Part shown: positions 8,071 to 15,360 of the stretch, one piece after another
Layout of the letters: every line of letters begins with the position of its first letter
Numbering within the stretch: position 1 is the stretch's first letter
Notes under the pieces: generated by a model
The model's input: only the letters and a program-made list of their open reading frames with translations
What the model was told of the DNA's origin: nothing
Database searches by the model: none
Origin: an uncultured Clostridia bacterium
Lineage (GTDB): Bacteria > Bacillota > Clostridia > Oscillospirales > Ruminococcaceae
Direction: 5' to 3'
Assembly: GCA_937892655.1 (NCBI GenBank)
Contig: CALBJC010000135.1
Coordinates: 1-24,332, forward strand
Length of the DNA stretch: 24,332 nucleotides
Program-made: the position numbers and the translations under genes

Positions 8071-8687
8071 CAATCTGTACGGGCGTTTCATTACTCATAG
8101 GCATTATCTTGGCACTCGTTTACCGCGCAAGCGAAAACTGTTCAAGAAACTTTTTGTTAACCCTTATTCTCTTACCTTCAGTTGTTCAGATGGTAATTAT
8201 GCTTGTAAACGGCAACCTCGGAACAGGTGTAGCAGTAGTGGGTGCATTCAGCCTTATCCGTTTCAGATCAGTTCCCGGTACATCAAAGGAGATCTGCATT
8301 ATCTTCCTTGCAATGGCAACAGGTCTTGCAACAGGTATGGGTTACGCAGTATTTGCGCTTTGCTTTGGTATTGCAATAAGTCTTGTATTCTTACTCTTGT
8401 CAACAACAATTCTGGGCACAAAAAATGAGGCAAAAAGCCTTAAAATAACTATTCCTGAAAACCTTGATTATACAGAAGTTTTTGATGACATTTTTGATAA
8501 GTATACAAAGAAGGCAACTCTTGACAGAATCAAGAGCGTAAATCTCGGCTCAATGTTTGAGATATCTTACTCAGTAGTCCTCAAAAGCGGCGTTTCACAA
8601 AAGCAGATGATCGATGAGATCAGATGCAGAAACGGCAACCTTACTATCGTATGCTCAAGGCTTGCGGATGCTAAGGACGTTTTGTAA
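8016..8687 (+). CDS. DUF4956 membrane protein
   Basis: The ATG at 8016 has AAGGAG (8001-8006) nine bases upstream, and the gene begins inside the 3' end of the VTC frame (55-nt overlap), implying translational coupling. Of 223 residues, the first ~135 hold about four hydrophobic segments (near 15-36, 43-63, 70-82, 98-131), including the conserved GAFSLIRFRSVPGTSKEI between segments. The C-terminal ~85 residues are soluble (IPENLDYTEVFDDIFDKY onward) and resemble a small ACT-like alpha-beta unit. The family is known mainly by its association with VTC and CotH genes; no activity is assigned. It is the last gene before the terminator at 8707. Confidence 0.88.
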   Translation: MFSSLFSTTAASLSIGSVAICTGVSLLIGIILALVYRASENCSRNFLLTLILLPSVVQMVIMLVNGNLGTGVAVVGAFSLIRFRSVPGTSKEICIIFLAMATGLATGMGYAVFALCFGIAISLVFLLLSTTILGTKNEAKSLKITIPENLDYTEVFDDIFDKYTKKATLDRIKSVNLGSMFEISYSVVLKSGVSQKQMIDEIRCRNGNLTIVCSRLADAKDVL

Positions 8688-8706
8688 TCTATCAGATTTA
8701 TAAGTT

Positions 8707-8737
8707 ACCGCCCTTTGATAAAAAGGGCGGTTTTTTG
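8707..8737 (+). terminator. Intrinsic terminator ending the alr-to-DUF4956 run
   Basis: A perfect 10-bp stem (ACCGCCCTTT at 8707-8716, AAAGGGCGGT at 8722-8731) with a GATAA loop is followed by TTTTTTG. It lies 20 bp after the DUF4956 stop. Only about 30 bp separate it from the next ATG and I see no promoter there, so the next gene probably depends on read-through. Confidence 0.92.
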
Positions 8738-8766
8738 TATCAATTTCGAAAAAAGGAAGTAATTAA

Positions 8767-10605
8767 ATGAAGAAAGCTTTGGTTTTAAGCTTGATATCAG
8801 CGCTTTTACTGAGCGCTTGTTCAAATGATAACAGCAGTCAGTCAGGTGCAGGCGGATTAGCTGTAAATGAGCAGACAGTGGTAGCACAGCCTGTCACAAT
8901 TGATGTAGAAACAGTAGAATTCAAAGAGGATGACTTTGATCTTAAAACTACTGCGGATACAAAAATCACCCTCTCAGATAACAATACAAAAATCGAGGGT
9001 AGTGGCGCTGAGGCCGATGGTAACAACATAAAAATCACAAAAAGCGGTGTGTATGAATTTTCGGGTACGCTCTCTGACGGAGTGATTGAAATCTCAGCAA
9101 CAAGCGATGATAAGGTCTATCTTATTTTAAACAATGCTCAGATAACCTCCTTATCATCATCACCGCTTATCGTAACCGAGGCAGATAAAGTAACCCTAAC
9201 CTTAAAAGACGGCACAGAAAACACCTTTACAGATTCTACAGCTACTGAGCTTAATGATGAATCAGAGCCTGACGCTTGTATTTTCTCAAAGGATGACCTT
9301 GTAATAAATGGCAGCGGAACGCTTTTTGTAAACGCAAATTTCAATGACGGCATAACTTCAAAGGATGATTTGCGTATTATCAGCGGTAACATTGTAATAA
9401 ATTCCGTTGGCGATGGTATCAAGGGTAAAAACTGCGTTGCAATAAATTCTGGTGATATTTTTATTACCAGCGGTAATGACGGTATCAAGTCAACCAATAC
9501 CGAAGAGAAAGGCTATGTGTATGTAAAAAACGGAAATATTGAGACAAATGCACTTAGCGATGGTATTCAGGCGCAAAGCTATATCTATGTTGAAAACGGA
9601 ACGTTTGATATTATAACAAACGGCGGCGCCGATAATGCCCCTGAGCAAACCTCTCACGGCTTTGGCGGCGGCTGGGATATGAATAATACCAATACCGATG
9701 ATGACCAGAGCCGCAAAGCACTAAAAGCGCAGACGGGTATCTATATACAGAATGGAACATTCTCGCTTGACAGTTATGATGACGCTATCCACAGCGATGG
9801 AGATATAATCATAAACGGCTCTGTAATTACTGCTAAAAGCGGTGATGACGGAGTTCACGCTGAAACGTCCTTTGAAATCACAAGCGGCGTTCTTACTATC
9901 GAAAAATCCTACGAGGGCATCGAAAGTGCTGTAATAACCTTAAGCGGCGGCAGTATAGACGTTACATCCTCAGATGACGGCTTAAACGCTACAAACGGAA
10001 GCGGTGAGGGCTTCGGCTTTGGCGCTCAGAGTGGCGATACCGCAGACCAGGCAATATATTTTAACGGAACAAATCTTACGATGAATGCAGGCGGTGACGG
10101 TATCGATTCTAACGGCATAGTTAAAATGACTGCAGGTAATGTTATAGTATACGGCCCTACAAATTCTGGCAATGGTGCGCTTGACTATGCTATGAGCTTT
10201 GAAATCACAGGAGGTACTCTCATAGCGCTCGATGCGCAGGGAATGTCTATGACTCCGTCTGGCGGTACTCAGCCATTTATAAACGCAATGGGTTCATTTG
10301 CTGCAAATGAAAAGCTAGTTATCGAAGATGAAAGCGGTAATGTTCTGATAAGCGTTACTCCTGAAAAAACCTTCCAGTCGGTAGTCTTTTCCTGCCCTCA
10401 GATGACAGAAAATAAAAACTATAAGGTAACTCAGGGCGATACAACCGCAACTGCCACAGCTACAACTCAGGCTATGGGCGGCTTTGGTGGCACAATGCCG
10501 GGAGGCAACTTCGGCGGTGGCGGTGGAAGAGGCCCGCACCCTGATGACTTTGAAATCCCTGAAGGCTATGTTCCGCAAAAGCCTGATAAACCACTATTCC
10601 AATAA
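8767..10605 (+). CDS. DUF4353-type carbohydrate-binding beta-helix lipoprotein
   Basis: This 612-residue exported lipoprotein has lipobox LLSAC (Cys18) and a Ser/Asn linker. From about residue 50 it consists of repeating short strands with DG-I/V turns: NDGITSKDD, GDGIKGKN, NDGIKSTN, SDGIQAQS, DDAIHSDGD, DDGVHAE, DDGLNATNG, GDGIDSNG. This is the right-handed beta-helix pattern of the DUF4353/Cthe_2159 family, whose founding member binds acidic plant polysaccharide and calcium. A glycine-rich insertion near 297-303 (GFGGGW) and a Gly-rich tail (about 570-592) are low complexity. A GGAAG ribosome site precedes the ATG. It lies between the CotH-VTC-DUF4956 genes and a convergent mannanase, consistent with a polysaccharide-facing surface role. 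No catalytic residues are evident. Confidence 0.85.
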   Translation: MKKALVLSLISALLLSACSNDNSSQSGAGGLAVNEQTVVAQPVTIDVETVEFKEDDFDLKTTADTKITLSDNNTKIEGSGAEADGNNIKITKSGVYEFSGTLSDGVIEISATSDDKVYLILNNAQITSLSSSPLIVTEADKVTLTLKDGTENTFTDSTATELNDESEPDACIFSKDDLVINGSGTLFVNANFNDGITSKDDLRIISGNIVINSVGDGIKGKNCVAINSGDIFITSGNDGIKSTNTEEKGYVYVKNGNIETNALSDGIQAQSYIYVENGTFDIITNGGADNAPEQTSHGFGGGWDMNNTNTDDDQSRKALKAQTGIYIQNGTFSLDSYDDAIHSDGDIIINGSVITAKSGDDGVHAETSFEITSGVLTIEKSYEGIESAVITLSGGSIDVTSSDDGLNATNGSGEGFGFGAQSGDTADQAIYFNGTNLTMNAGGDGIDSNGIVKMTAGNVIVYGPTNSGNGALDYAMSFEITGGTLIALDAQGMSMTPSGGTQPFINAMGSFAANEKLVIEDESGNVLISVTPEKTFQSVVFSCPQMTENKNYKVTQGDTTATATATTQAMGGFGGTMPGGNFGGGGGRGPHPDDFEIPEGYVPQKPDKPLFQ

Positions 10606-10608
10606 AAA

Positions 10609-10637
10609 ATCCCCGTGAAGAATTTCTTCACGGGGAT
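10609..10637. terminator. Bidirectional terminator between convergent genes
   Basis: A perfect 12-bp stem (ATCCCCGTGAAG at 10609-10620, CTTCACGGGGAT at 10626-10637) with a 5-nt loop. The minus-strand reading ends in GGGGATTTTTTATT, a strong tail for the mannanase gene; the plus-strand reading ends GATGCTTTTG, a weaker one for the beta-helix gene. Confidence 0.9.
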
Positions 10638-10650
10638 GCTTTTGTGTGTT

Positions 10651-12213
10651 TTAGTTCATCGGATAACATTTGATATCAGGCAGTTCATCTCTTGTCAGTA
10701 CTCTGTCGTGAGCATAAACCTTTTCGAGCATATATAGCTCTGTATAGCCCTCATTGTAGCCGGTGTTCTGTGCTACAACGAAATCGCCTGACCATACTGC
10801 AAACCATGCCCAACGGCAACCGTCTGCCATTGCCAGATCAGGGTCAAACAAAACGCCGTTTTCTGAAAGGGTAACGATCTTGTTTTCTGATGGAATATTC
10901 ATAAGCTCATGGAAGGTTTCTGACTGTGATGAGTAGTCGTGGTTTGTAGCGTAGATATCCCATGATACGATGTCACAGTATTCGTCACCCGGATACCAGT
11001 CAGCTGACTGACCGTTCCATACCCAGATCAAGTTGTTACACTGATGATAGTTTGTAAGTCTGTCGTAGAGTAAAACCCACAATTCCTTGTAAGCCTCAGC
11101 GCCTGATGCGCCCCACCAGAACCAACCGCCTGAAGCCTCGTGTAAAGGTCTCCAGAGAAGTGGAATGCCTGCTTCTTCGAGCTCCTTGATTTCAGCAGCG
11201 ATAGCGTCAATATCTCTGATAAGTAAGTCGTAGCCTGCAGGGTCTGTGCCGTCTAAAGCTGCCTTGAGATTAAAGGTTGTAGCCTTTGTATAAAAACCGC
11301 TGTACCAAGGCTCTGAACCCTTTTCAAGGTAATCCTCAGGAGCGTTCCAGTGCCAGCACATTGAAATGATACCGCCATCATTCCAGAATGTCTTTGCAGA
11401 AAGCTTGGCCTGAGCGCCTGATGTTCCGCCCATTGCCACTCTTGATGGAGAAGCGTTGATAAGGTCAAGGCTTAAAATTGCAGGAACCTTGCCTGTATGC
11501 TTGTTGATAAGATACATTTCTCGTGATTCTTCGCCCTTGTCAGCGTGCTGACCTGAGAGAATGTATTTTCCGTAGGTGTCGCATAAAAAGCTGTAAAGAC
11601 GTCTTGTAATATCATTTGAATTAGGGTTTGAAAGCTCCTTTGAAACCTCGTAGCTTATATCATTTGTTCTTGCAGGGAGTGACTTGATAGAAAACTTGTC
11701 CATTTCAAATCCGCCTTCCTTTGTTTCAACTGTCAGAGTATGTGTGCCCTCTGCAATGAATACATTAGGTACAGTCTCTTCCTTGAAGCCTAAAACAGTT
11801 GACAAAAATCTGCCCGCAAGCTCACCGTCGATATAAACGGTATTGCTGATACTTGATGTTGTTCCTCTTGAAATAAAGGCTAAATCATAAAAACCTGTTG
11901 ATGGAATATCAAGCTCAAAATCAATAGTGAGCTCTTCGCCTGTAAAGCCTGTAACGTATGTGACATCTTCTTCCTGCGCTGTAGTAATTGATGCTGAAAG
12001 CTGACCGTTTTCTGCTTCAAAAACCTCATCTACTGCAACAGCGTTGAGAGAAATAGGTACATCAGAATAGTCAAGGTCGCCTACAGATTCAACGATAGGC
12101 GCTGTAGTTGTAGCTTCTTCTTTGCTTGAAGTGTCATCATTCTTACAGCCTGCAAGTGAAGCCGTCATAGCGCCTGCAAGGGTAATGCTCAATAATCTTT
12201 TTGCAAAAACCAT
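10651..12213 (-). CDS. GH26 beta-mannanase lipoprotein with N-terminal CBM35-like domain
   Basis: This 520-residue exported lipoprotein has lipobox SLAGC (Cys23) and a short Ser/Thr linker. Residues ~62-180 form a CBM35-like beta-sandwich (VFEAENGQL at the start, GFYDLAFISRG, VYIDGELAG, GTHTLTVET, MDKFSIKSL). Residues ~195-515 are a GH26 (beta/alpha)8 barrel: SGQHAD, MCWHWNAPE (285-293), the acid/base Glu359 in WRPLHEASGGWFWWG, and the nucleophile Glu451 in LSENG. GH26 enzymes cleave internal beta-1,4-mannosidic bonds. Lipid anchoring suggests surface-bound action on mannans. AAGGAG precedes the ATG, and a TTGACC-17-TATTAT promoter lies upstream. Both catalytic glutamates are present, so activity is expected; a GH26 variant with another specificity is possible. 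Confidence 0.95.
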   Translation of the reverse strand: MVFAKRLLSITLAGAMTASLAGCKNDDTSSKEEATTTAPIVESVGDLDYSDVPISLNAVAVDEVFEAENGQLSASITTAQEEDVTYVTGFTGEELTIDFELDIPSTGFYDLAFISRGTTSSISNTVYIDGELAGRFLSTVLGFKEETVPNVFIAEGTHTLTVETKEGGFEMDKFSIKSLPARTNDISYEVSKELSNPNSNDITRRLYSFLCDTYGKYILSGQHADKGEESREMYLINKHTGKVPAILSLDLINASPSRVAMGGTSGAQAKLSAKTFWNDGGIISMCWHWNAPEDYLEKGSEPWYSGFYTKATTFNLKAALDGTDPAGYDLLIRDIDAIAAEIKELEEAGIPLLWRPLHEASGGWFWWGASGAEAYKELWVLLYDRLTNYHQCNNLIWVWNGQSADWYPGDEYCDIVSWDIYATNHDYSSQSETFHELMNIPSENKIVTLSENGVLFDPDLAMADGCRWAWFAVWSGDFVVAQNTGYNEGYTELYMLEKVYAHDRVLTRDELPDIKCYPMN

Positions 12214-12248
12214 AATACTAAACTCCTTAATTAAAATACTATATAATT

Positions 12249-12277
12249 ATAATATCACCTTTAGTTTTTGCGGTCAA
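12249..12277 (-). promoter_or_regulatory. Sigma-A-type promoter of the mannanase gene
   Basis: On the minus strand TTGACC (12277-12272) and TATTAT (12254-12249) are separated by 17 bp. Transcription would start near 12242, about 28 nt before the ATG at 12213. It lies in the 104-bp gap after gpr, so the mannanase gene can be transcribed independently. Confidence 0.75.
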
Positions 12278-12317
12278 TAAAGAATATGAACATTAAAATC
12301 TGCTCAATCGTTTAATA

Positions 12318-13181
12318 TTAACTTGATAACAGCATAATCTGCTCAAGGGGCATATCGGGATTGAGAGCTTTGTTTATTGCCATGGAAATAAGACGCGATG
12401 CTTTGTCTGTCAGAGCGTCGATATTTCTGGGGGTAACCATCATCTGAGAAGTCTTTTCAGGCGCTACTCCCGTTTTCTGAAATGCGATAGTATCCATATC
12501 GATAACCGTAGGTATCCCGATTGCAATACAAGGTACTCCAAGCGTTTTTTCTGACAGCTCCCTTCTTGCGTTTTCAACGCCCGAGCCCGGTACTATTCCC
12601 GTATCGCAAAGCTGAATGGTACAGCCTAAATTTGAAAGCTCAGAGCAGGCGAGTGCGTCAACCGCTATTACTATATCAGGTCTTGTTTTTTCAACGAGCG
12701 CTTTTGCTATATCTCCCGCTTCAATTCCCGTCTGCCCTAAAACGCCGGGAGAAACTGCTGTAATATTTAAAAGTCCCTCTGTATCAAAATCCTTTGCCAG
12801 AAGCTTTATATGCCTTGTTGCGATAATCTTGTCACAAACCTTGGGACCTATACTGTCGGGCGTTATCTGTCTGTTGCCTAGCCCCATTATAAGTGCAGAA
12901 TCAATATTTTTGCATAGTGATGAAATAATTTCTGCCAAAAGCTCGATTCTGTTTTTTGTGTCCTCGCTTTCGCAGGATAGTCCTTCTCCCCTGAGCGTAT
13001 AATATGTCCCACAGGGCTTGCCGATAAGCTCTTGTGCCGACTTTGTTTTAATATCGATTCTTGTGATCTCAAAGCCGTGTTCTTGTCTTTGCGATTTTTC
13101 TATTCCTTCTGGAAGACTGCCTTCGTTTTCAATTGCCTGCGTGCTTTCAGAGGCAAGGTCAGTTCGTATACTGCTATTCAT
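12318..13181 (-). CDS. gpr: Germination protease (spore endopeptidase GPR)
   Basis: This 287-residue protein matches GPR, the aspartate-type protease made in the forespore that degrades small acid-soluble spore proteins during germination. Signatures: IRTDLASE (5-12), MGLGNRQITPDSIGPKV, ATRH, SPGVLGQTGIEAGDI, DIVIAVDAL, CDTGIVPGSGV, LGVPCIAIGIPTVID and VTPRNID near the C-terminus. GPR is made as a zymogen that cuts itself in the TDLA motif; here that would be after Asp8, leaving a propeptide of about 8 residues against about 15 in Bacillus. GGAG eight to nine bases before the ATG supports this start. It is divergent from rpsT, as in other Firmicutes, but spoIIP, which often follows gpr, is absent. 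The gene marks the host as a spore former. Confidence 0.96.
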   Translation of the reverse strand: MNSSIRTDLASESTQAIENEGSLPEGIEKSQRQEHGFEITRIDIKTKSAQELIGKPCGTYYTLRGEGLSCESEDTKNRIELLAEIISSLCKNIDSALIMGLGNRQITPDSIGPKVCDKIIATRHIKLLAKDFDTEGLLNITAVSPGVLGQTGIEAGDIAKALVEKTRPDIVIAVDALACSELSNLGCTIQLCDTGIVPGSGVENARRELSEKTLGVPCIAIGIPTVIDMDTIAFQKTGVAPEKTSQMMVTPRNIDALTDKASRLISMAINKALNPDMPLEQIMLLSS

Positions 13182-13203
13182 TTTATCAACTCCGTTTTTA
13201 GCT

Positions 13204-13233
13204 TATTATCTGCAAAACGGTCTGTAAAATACG
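13204..13233 (-). promoter_or_regulatory. Possible forespore (sigma-G/F-like) promoter of gpr
   Basis: On the minus strand GATAATA (13210-13204) is one base from the sigma-G -10 consensus CATAMTA, and CGTATT (13233-13228) lies 17 bp upstream in the -35 position, a weaker match. The position, about 23 bp before the ATG, fits. gpr is forespore-expressed in known species. Confidence 0.33.
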
Positions 13234-13307
13234 CTTGTGCAGTTCTTTTTGTACGAAATAACGAAAGAGGCTTTGATATATCGTGAAATTTTATTGCTTT
13301 TTTATTC

Positions 13308-13336
13308 TTGCAATTTGCATCCAAAGATGATAAAAT
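13308..13336 (+). promoter_or_regulatory. Sigma-A-type promoter of rpsT
   Basis: TTGCAA (13308-13313) and TAAAAT (13331-13336) are exactly 17 bp apart. The leader to the rpsT ATG would be about 90 nt. Confidence 0.65.
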
Positions 13337-13432
13337 AAATTCTAAGGCATGTTAAATAAGTGGGCATTTCCCTCTCAGTCATGCATAGCTTATGTAAAAC
13401 GCCGCTATATTATAACAGGAGGTGGGCATAAA

Positions 13433-13696
13433 ATGCCAAACATCAAGTCCGCTAAGAAGAGAGTTAAGGTAAACGAAGCTAAGACATTACAGAACAAGAT
13501 CGTAAAGAGCGACCTTAAGACAGCACTCAAGAAGGCTGACGCTGCTTGCGCTAACAACGATGCAGACAAGGCTGCAGCTGTAACAGCAGCTATCAAGAAG
13601 GTAGACAAGGCTTGCGCTAAGGGTATCATGCACAAGAACGCTGCTTCTAGAAAGAAGTCACAGCTTCAGACAAAGCTCAACAAGTCAAACGCTTAA
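13433..13696 (+). CDS. rpsT: 30S ribosomal protein S20
   Basis: This 87-residue basic protein binds 16S rRNA in the small subunit. It opens MPNIKSAKKRVKVNEAKT, the typical S20 start, is rich in Ala and Lys, and ends in the usual helical segment (HKNAASRKKSQLQTKLNK). AGGAGG at 13417-13422 sets the ATG at 13433; an in-frame upstream ATG at 13349 would add 28 residues foreign to S20. Lys codons are all AAG and Ala mostly GCT or GCA, the bias of a highly expressed gene, and a useful local reference for the hydrogenase operon. It has its own promoter and terminator. Confidence 0.97.
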   Translation: MPNIKSAKKRVKVNEAKTLQNKIVKSDLKTALKKADAACANNDADKAAAVTAAIKKVDKACAKGIMHKNAASRKKSQLQTKLNKSNA

Positions 13697-13704
13697 TAAA
13701 TAAT

Positions 13705-13740
13705 AAAAGCCTGCTTTTAAAAGCAGGCTTTTTTGTTTTT
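13705..13740. terminator. Intrinsic terminator after rpsT, probably bidirectional
   Basis: A 10-bp stem (AAAAGCCTGC at 13705-13714, GCAGGCTTTT at 13723-13732) whose loop TTTTAAAA is itself self-complementary, followed by TTTTGTTTTT. The minus-strand reading also ends in TTTTATTATTT, so it can serve the convergent PAP2 gene. Confidence 0.92.
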
Positions 13741-13742
13741 AT

Positions 13743-14237
13743 TTAGAAAATAACATACATAAGCATTGAAATATTCATAGCGATCAGCGCGCCGAATAAA
13801 ACGTCGCTTATAAAGTGAACACCGCCTATTACCCTGATAATTGCAATAAGGGCTGAAATTACAAACAGCGCGATACCAAACGGCTGGGATACATAGAATA
13901 TGGCCCAAGCAATTGCAACTGCGCAAGCTACATGACGGCTCGGGAATGACTGCCCCGGTGAATTTTTCGCAAGCGTTGCTGAGCGTCTGTAAACCTGATA
14001 AGGCCTTTTTGCGTTAAAAAGCTTTCTGAAAACGGTTGCTACAATAAAAGTAATAGCAGGCGCTAAAAATACATCTGCCAGCTTTGTGCGAAATGCAAAT
14101 AATCCGACAATAAGAAAAACCGGATATACAACATACATAAGCATAGTCAGATAGAAATTAGCATTGTTTATAAGCCTTGTCATACCTCTGTGCTGCCTGA
14201 AATACCGCTCAAGCTTTAAAAATATTTCTTGTGTCAT
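13743..14237 (-). CDS. PAP2-family membrane phosphatase
   Basis: This 164-residue membrane protein has about five hydrophobic segments and the three-part phosphatidic acid phosphatase type 2 signature: KLFNAKRP (motif 1), PSRH (motif 2) and RVIGGVHFISD (motif 3, with the nucleophile-assisting histidine and aspartate). Members dephosphorylate lipid phosphates such as undecaprenyl diphosphate or phosphatidylglycerol phosphate at the membrane; this short form could be an undecaprenyl-diphosphate phosphatase, but the substrate cannot be told from sequence. AAGGGG precedes the ATG. It has its own TTGACA-18-TATAAT promoter, divergent from mnmM. Confidence 0.9.
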   Translation of the reverse strand: MTQEIFLKLERYFRQHRGMTRLINNANFYLTMLMYVVYPVFLIVGLFAFRTKLADVFLAPAITFIVATVFRKLFNAKRPYQVYRRSATLAKNSPGQSFPSRHVACAVAIAWAIFYVSQPFGIALFVISALIAIIRVIGGVHFISDVLFGALIAMNISMLMYVIF

Positions 14238-14318
14238 CTTTTCTACACCCCTTGATAAAAAACCTCTTTTACTTCCCTCGATTCAAGCTTTTAAAGCTTA
14301 AAATATTTAATCATAGTA

Positions 14319-14348
14319 ATTATAGCACACATTGCCTAATTTTGTCAA
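14319..14348 (-). promoter_or_regulatory. Sigma-A promoter of the PAP2 gene
   Basis: On the minus strand TTGACA (14348-14343) and TATAAT (14324-14319) are 18 bp apart, with TGC before TATAAT forming an extended -10. The leader to the ATG is about 75 nt. Confidence 0.8.
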
Positions 14349-14389
14349 ATAAAGTTGAAATAAAAGGTTTAAGTTTTACAATCTATGTT

Positions 14390-14423
14390 CATTTGTTGAC
14401 ACAAATGTCAAAATGAATATAAT
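14390..14423 (+). promoter_or_regulatory. Consensus promoter of mnmM with overlapping operator-like dyads
   Basis: TTGACA (14396-14401) and TATAAT (14418-14423) both match the sigma-A consensus, 16 bp apart. The -35 is covered by two perfect dyads: CATTTGT/ACAAATG (14390-14407, 4-bp spacer) and TTGACA/TGTCAA (14396-14411, 4-bp spacer). A repressor binding either would block the -35. Confidence 0.78.
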
Positions 14424-14456
14424 TAAAACTATAAAACCTGAAACGGAGATATGAAA

Positions 14457-15026
14457 ATGTTAGATAAAATAAGCGCTCTTACAGTATCCCATGATTTTGT
14501 AAGAAGAAATTTAAAGGAAGGCTCTTTTGCTATTGATTGTACTGCGGGCAGAGGGTATGATACTGTTTTTTTAGGCGAATGTGTAGGTAAAAGCGGCAGA
14601 GTATTAGCCTTCGATATTCAGGATGAAGCGATAAACTCAACCAACGAGAGAATAAAAGCGCAGGGCCTTGAAGATATATGCACAGTTATAAAAGAAAGTC
14701 ACAGCAATATCGATAAATATGCCGTTGCTCAGACTGTTGACTGTATTATGTTCAATTTTGGCTGGCTGCCAAATGGTGACCATAAGATAAATACCAAAAA
14801 GGAAACAAGCATCGAGGCAATCGACAAGGGCCTTGAAGCCTTGAAAATCGGCGGAATAATGAGCCTTTGCATATATTACGGCAGAGATACGGGATTTGAA
14901 GAAAAAGAGGCTATACTTGAGCATTTAAAAATCATTGATGACAAAAAATATACAGTAATCGTAGGCGAGTTTGTAAACCGCGGCAACTGTCCGCCTATAC
15001 CCGTATTTATTGTCAAGCAGGGATGA
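14457..15026 (+). CDS. mnmM: MnmM-type (YtqB) tRNA wobble-uridine methyltransferase
   Basis: This class I SAM-dependent methyltransferase has the Rossmann motif IDCTAGRGYDTVFLG near the N-terminus (family form ATxGxGxDT), acidic SAM-ribose residue AFDIQ, FNFGWLPNGDHKI (family N-[LF]-G-[YW]-L-P-G-G-D/N) and the C-terminal NRGNCPPIPVFI. These identify the YtqB/MnmM family, shown in Bacillus to methylate the 5-aminomethyl-2-thiouridine at tRNA position 34. I use ATG 14457 rather than 14451: GGAG at 14445-14448 is 8 bases from 14457 but only 2 from 14451. That gives 189 residues. It is monocistronic, between a consensus promoter and a strong terminator. Confidence 0.9.
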   Translation: MLDKISALTVSHDFVRRNLKEGSFAIDCTAGRGYDTVFLGECVGKSGRVLAFDIQDEAINSTNERIKAQGLEDICTVIKESHSNIDKYAVAQTVDCIMFNFGWLPNGDHKINTKKETSIEAIDKGLEALKIGGIMSLCIYYGRDTGFEEKEAILEHLKIIDDKKYTVIVGEFVNRGNCPPIPVFIVKQG

Positions 15027-15044
15027 ATTTTATAGAATATGGAC

Positions 15045-15087
15045 AAAAACGCTTTGCAGGATTTCTGTGCAAAGCGTTTTGATTTTT
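15045..15087 (+). terminator. Intrinsic terminator after mnmM
   Basis: A perfect 13-bp stem (AAAACGCTTTGCA at 15046-15058, TGCAAAGCGTTTT at 15068-15080) with a 9-nt loop, followed by GATTTTTG. Confidence 0.9.
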
Positions 15088-15171
15088 GTCATATTTTTAC
15101 TGTAAGAAAAAGGCAGATTTTTTATTATAAAATGTATCGTCAAATGCCGTAAATATACAATAAAAGTAGGC

Positions 15172-15191
15172 ATTGATAATTTTTTATCAAT
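15172..15191. promoter_or_regulatory. Rex-like palindrome upstream of the hydrogenase operon
   Basis: TTGATAA (15173-15179) and TTATCAA (15184-15190) form a perfect dyad around TTTT; the symmetry extends one base further each way. The 7-4-7 layout equals the Rex operator TTGTTAA-N4-TTAACAA, with one symmetric change per half-site. Rex is an NADH/NAD+ sensor that represses fermentation and hydrogenase genes in Clostridia. The site lies about 65 bp before the operon's -10. The rest of 15088-15360 is AT-rich and shows only this site, the promoter and the ribosome site. Confidence 0.42.
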
Positions 15192-15252
15192 ATTGCACAA
15201 TAAGAGGGCGTAATGGTTGTAAGAATTTTTTCTAGCTTTTTTTGTAGAAATG

Positions 15253-15261
15253 TGTTATAAT
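15253..15261 (+). promoter_or_regulatory. Extended -10 promoter of the hydrogenase operon
   Basis: TGTTATAAT contains a perfect -10 (TATAAT, 15256-15261) with the TGn extension. I see no good -35 at 16-18 bp; a T-run lies there. Transcription would begin near 15268, giving a leader of roughly 90 nt before the ATG at 15361. Confidence 0.6.
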
Positions 15262-15360
15262 AGTTTACGTATGATAAAGTAGACTAATTATATTATATTT
15301 TTAGTCTTACAAATATTATCAATAAGTCTTTATGACAATAATATTACAGGAGGTTTTCAA

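Noticed and set aside
9138..9497. 119-codon minus-strand frame within the beta-helix lipoprotein
   Set aside because: Antisense to a repeat-rich coding sequence with clear + strand lipobox and DG repeats; no ribosome site.
12616..13002. 128-codon plus-strand frame within gpr
   Set aside because: Shadow of the conserved protease; no start signal.
15311..15345. Second regulatory dyad (ATTAT...ATAAT) before the NuoE-like gene
   Set aside because: Imperfect with mismatches and a bulge in very AT-rich DNA; expected by chance.
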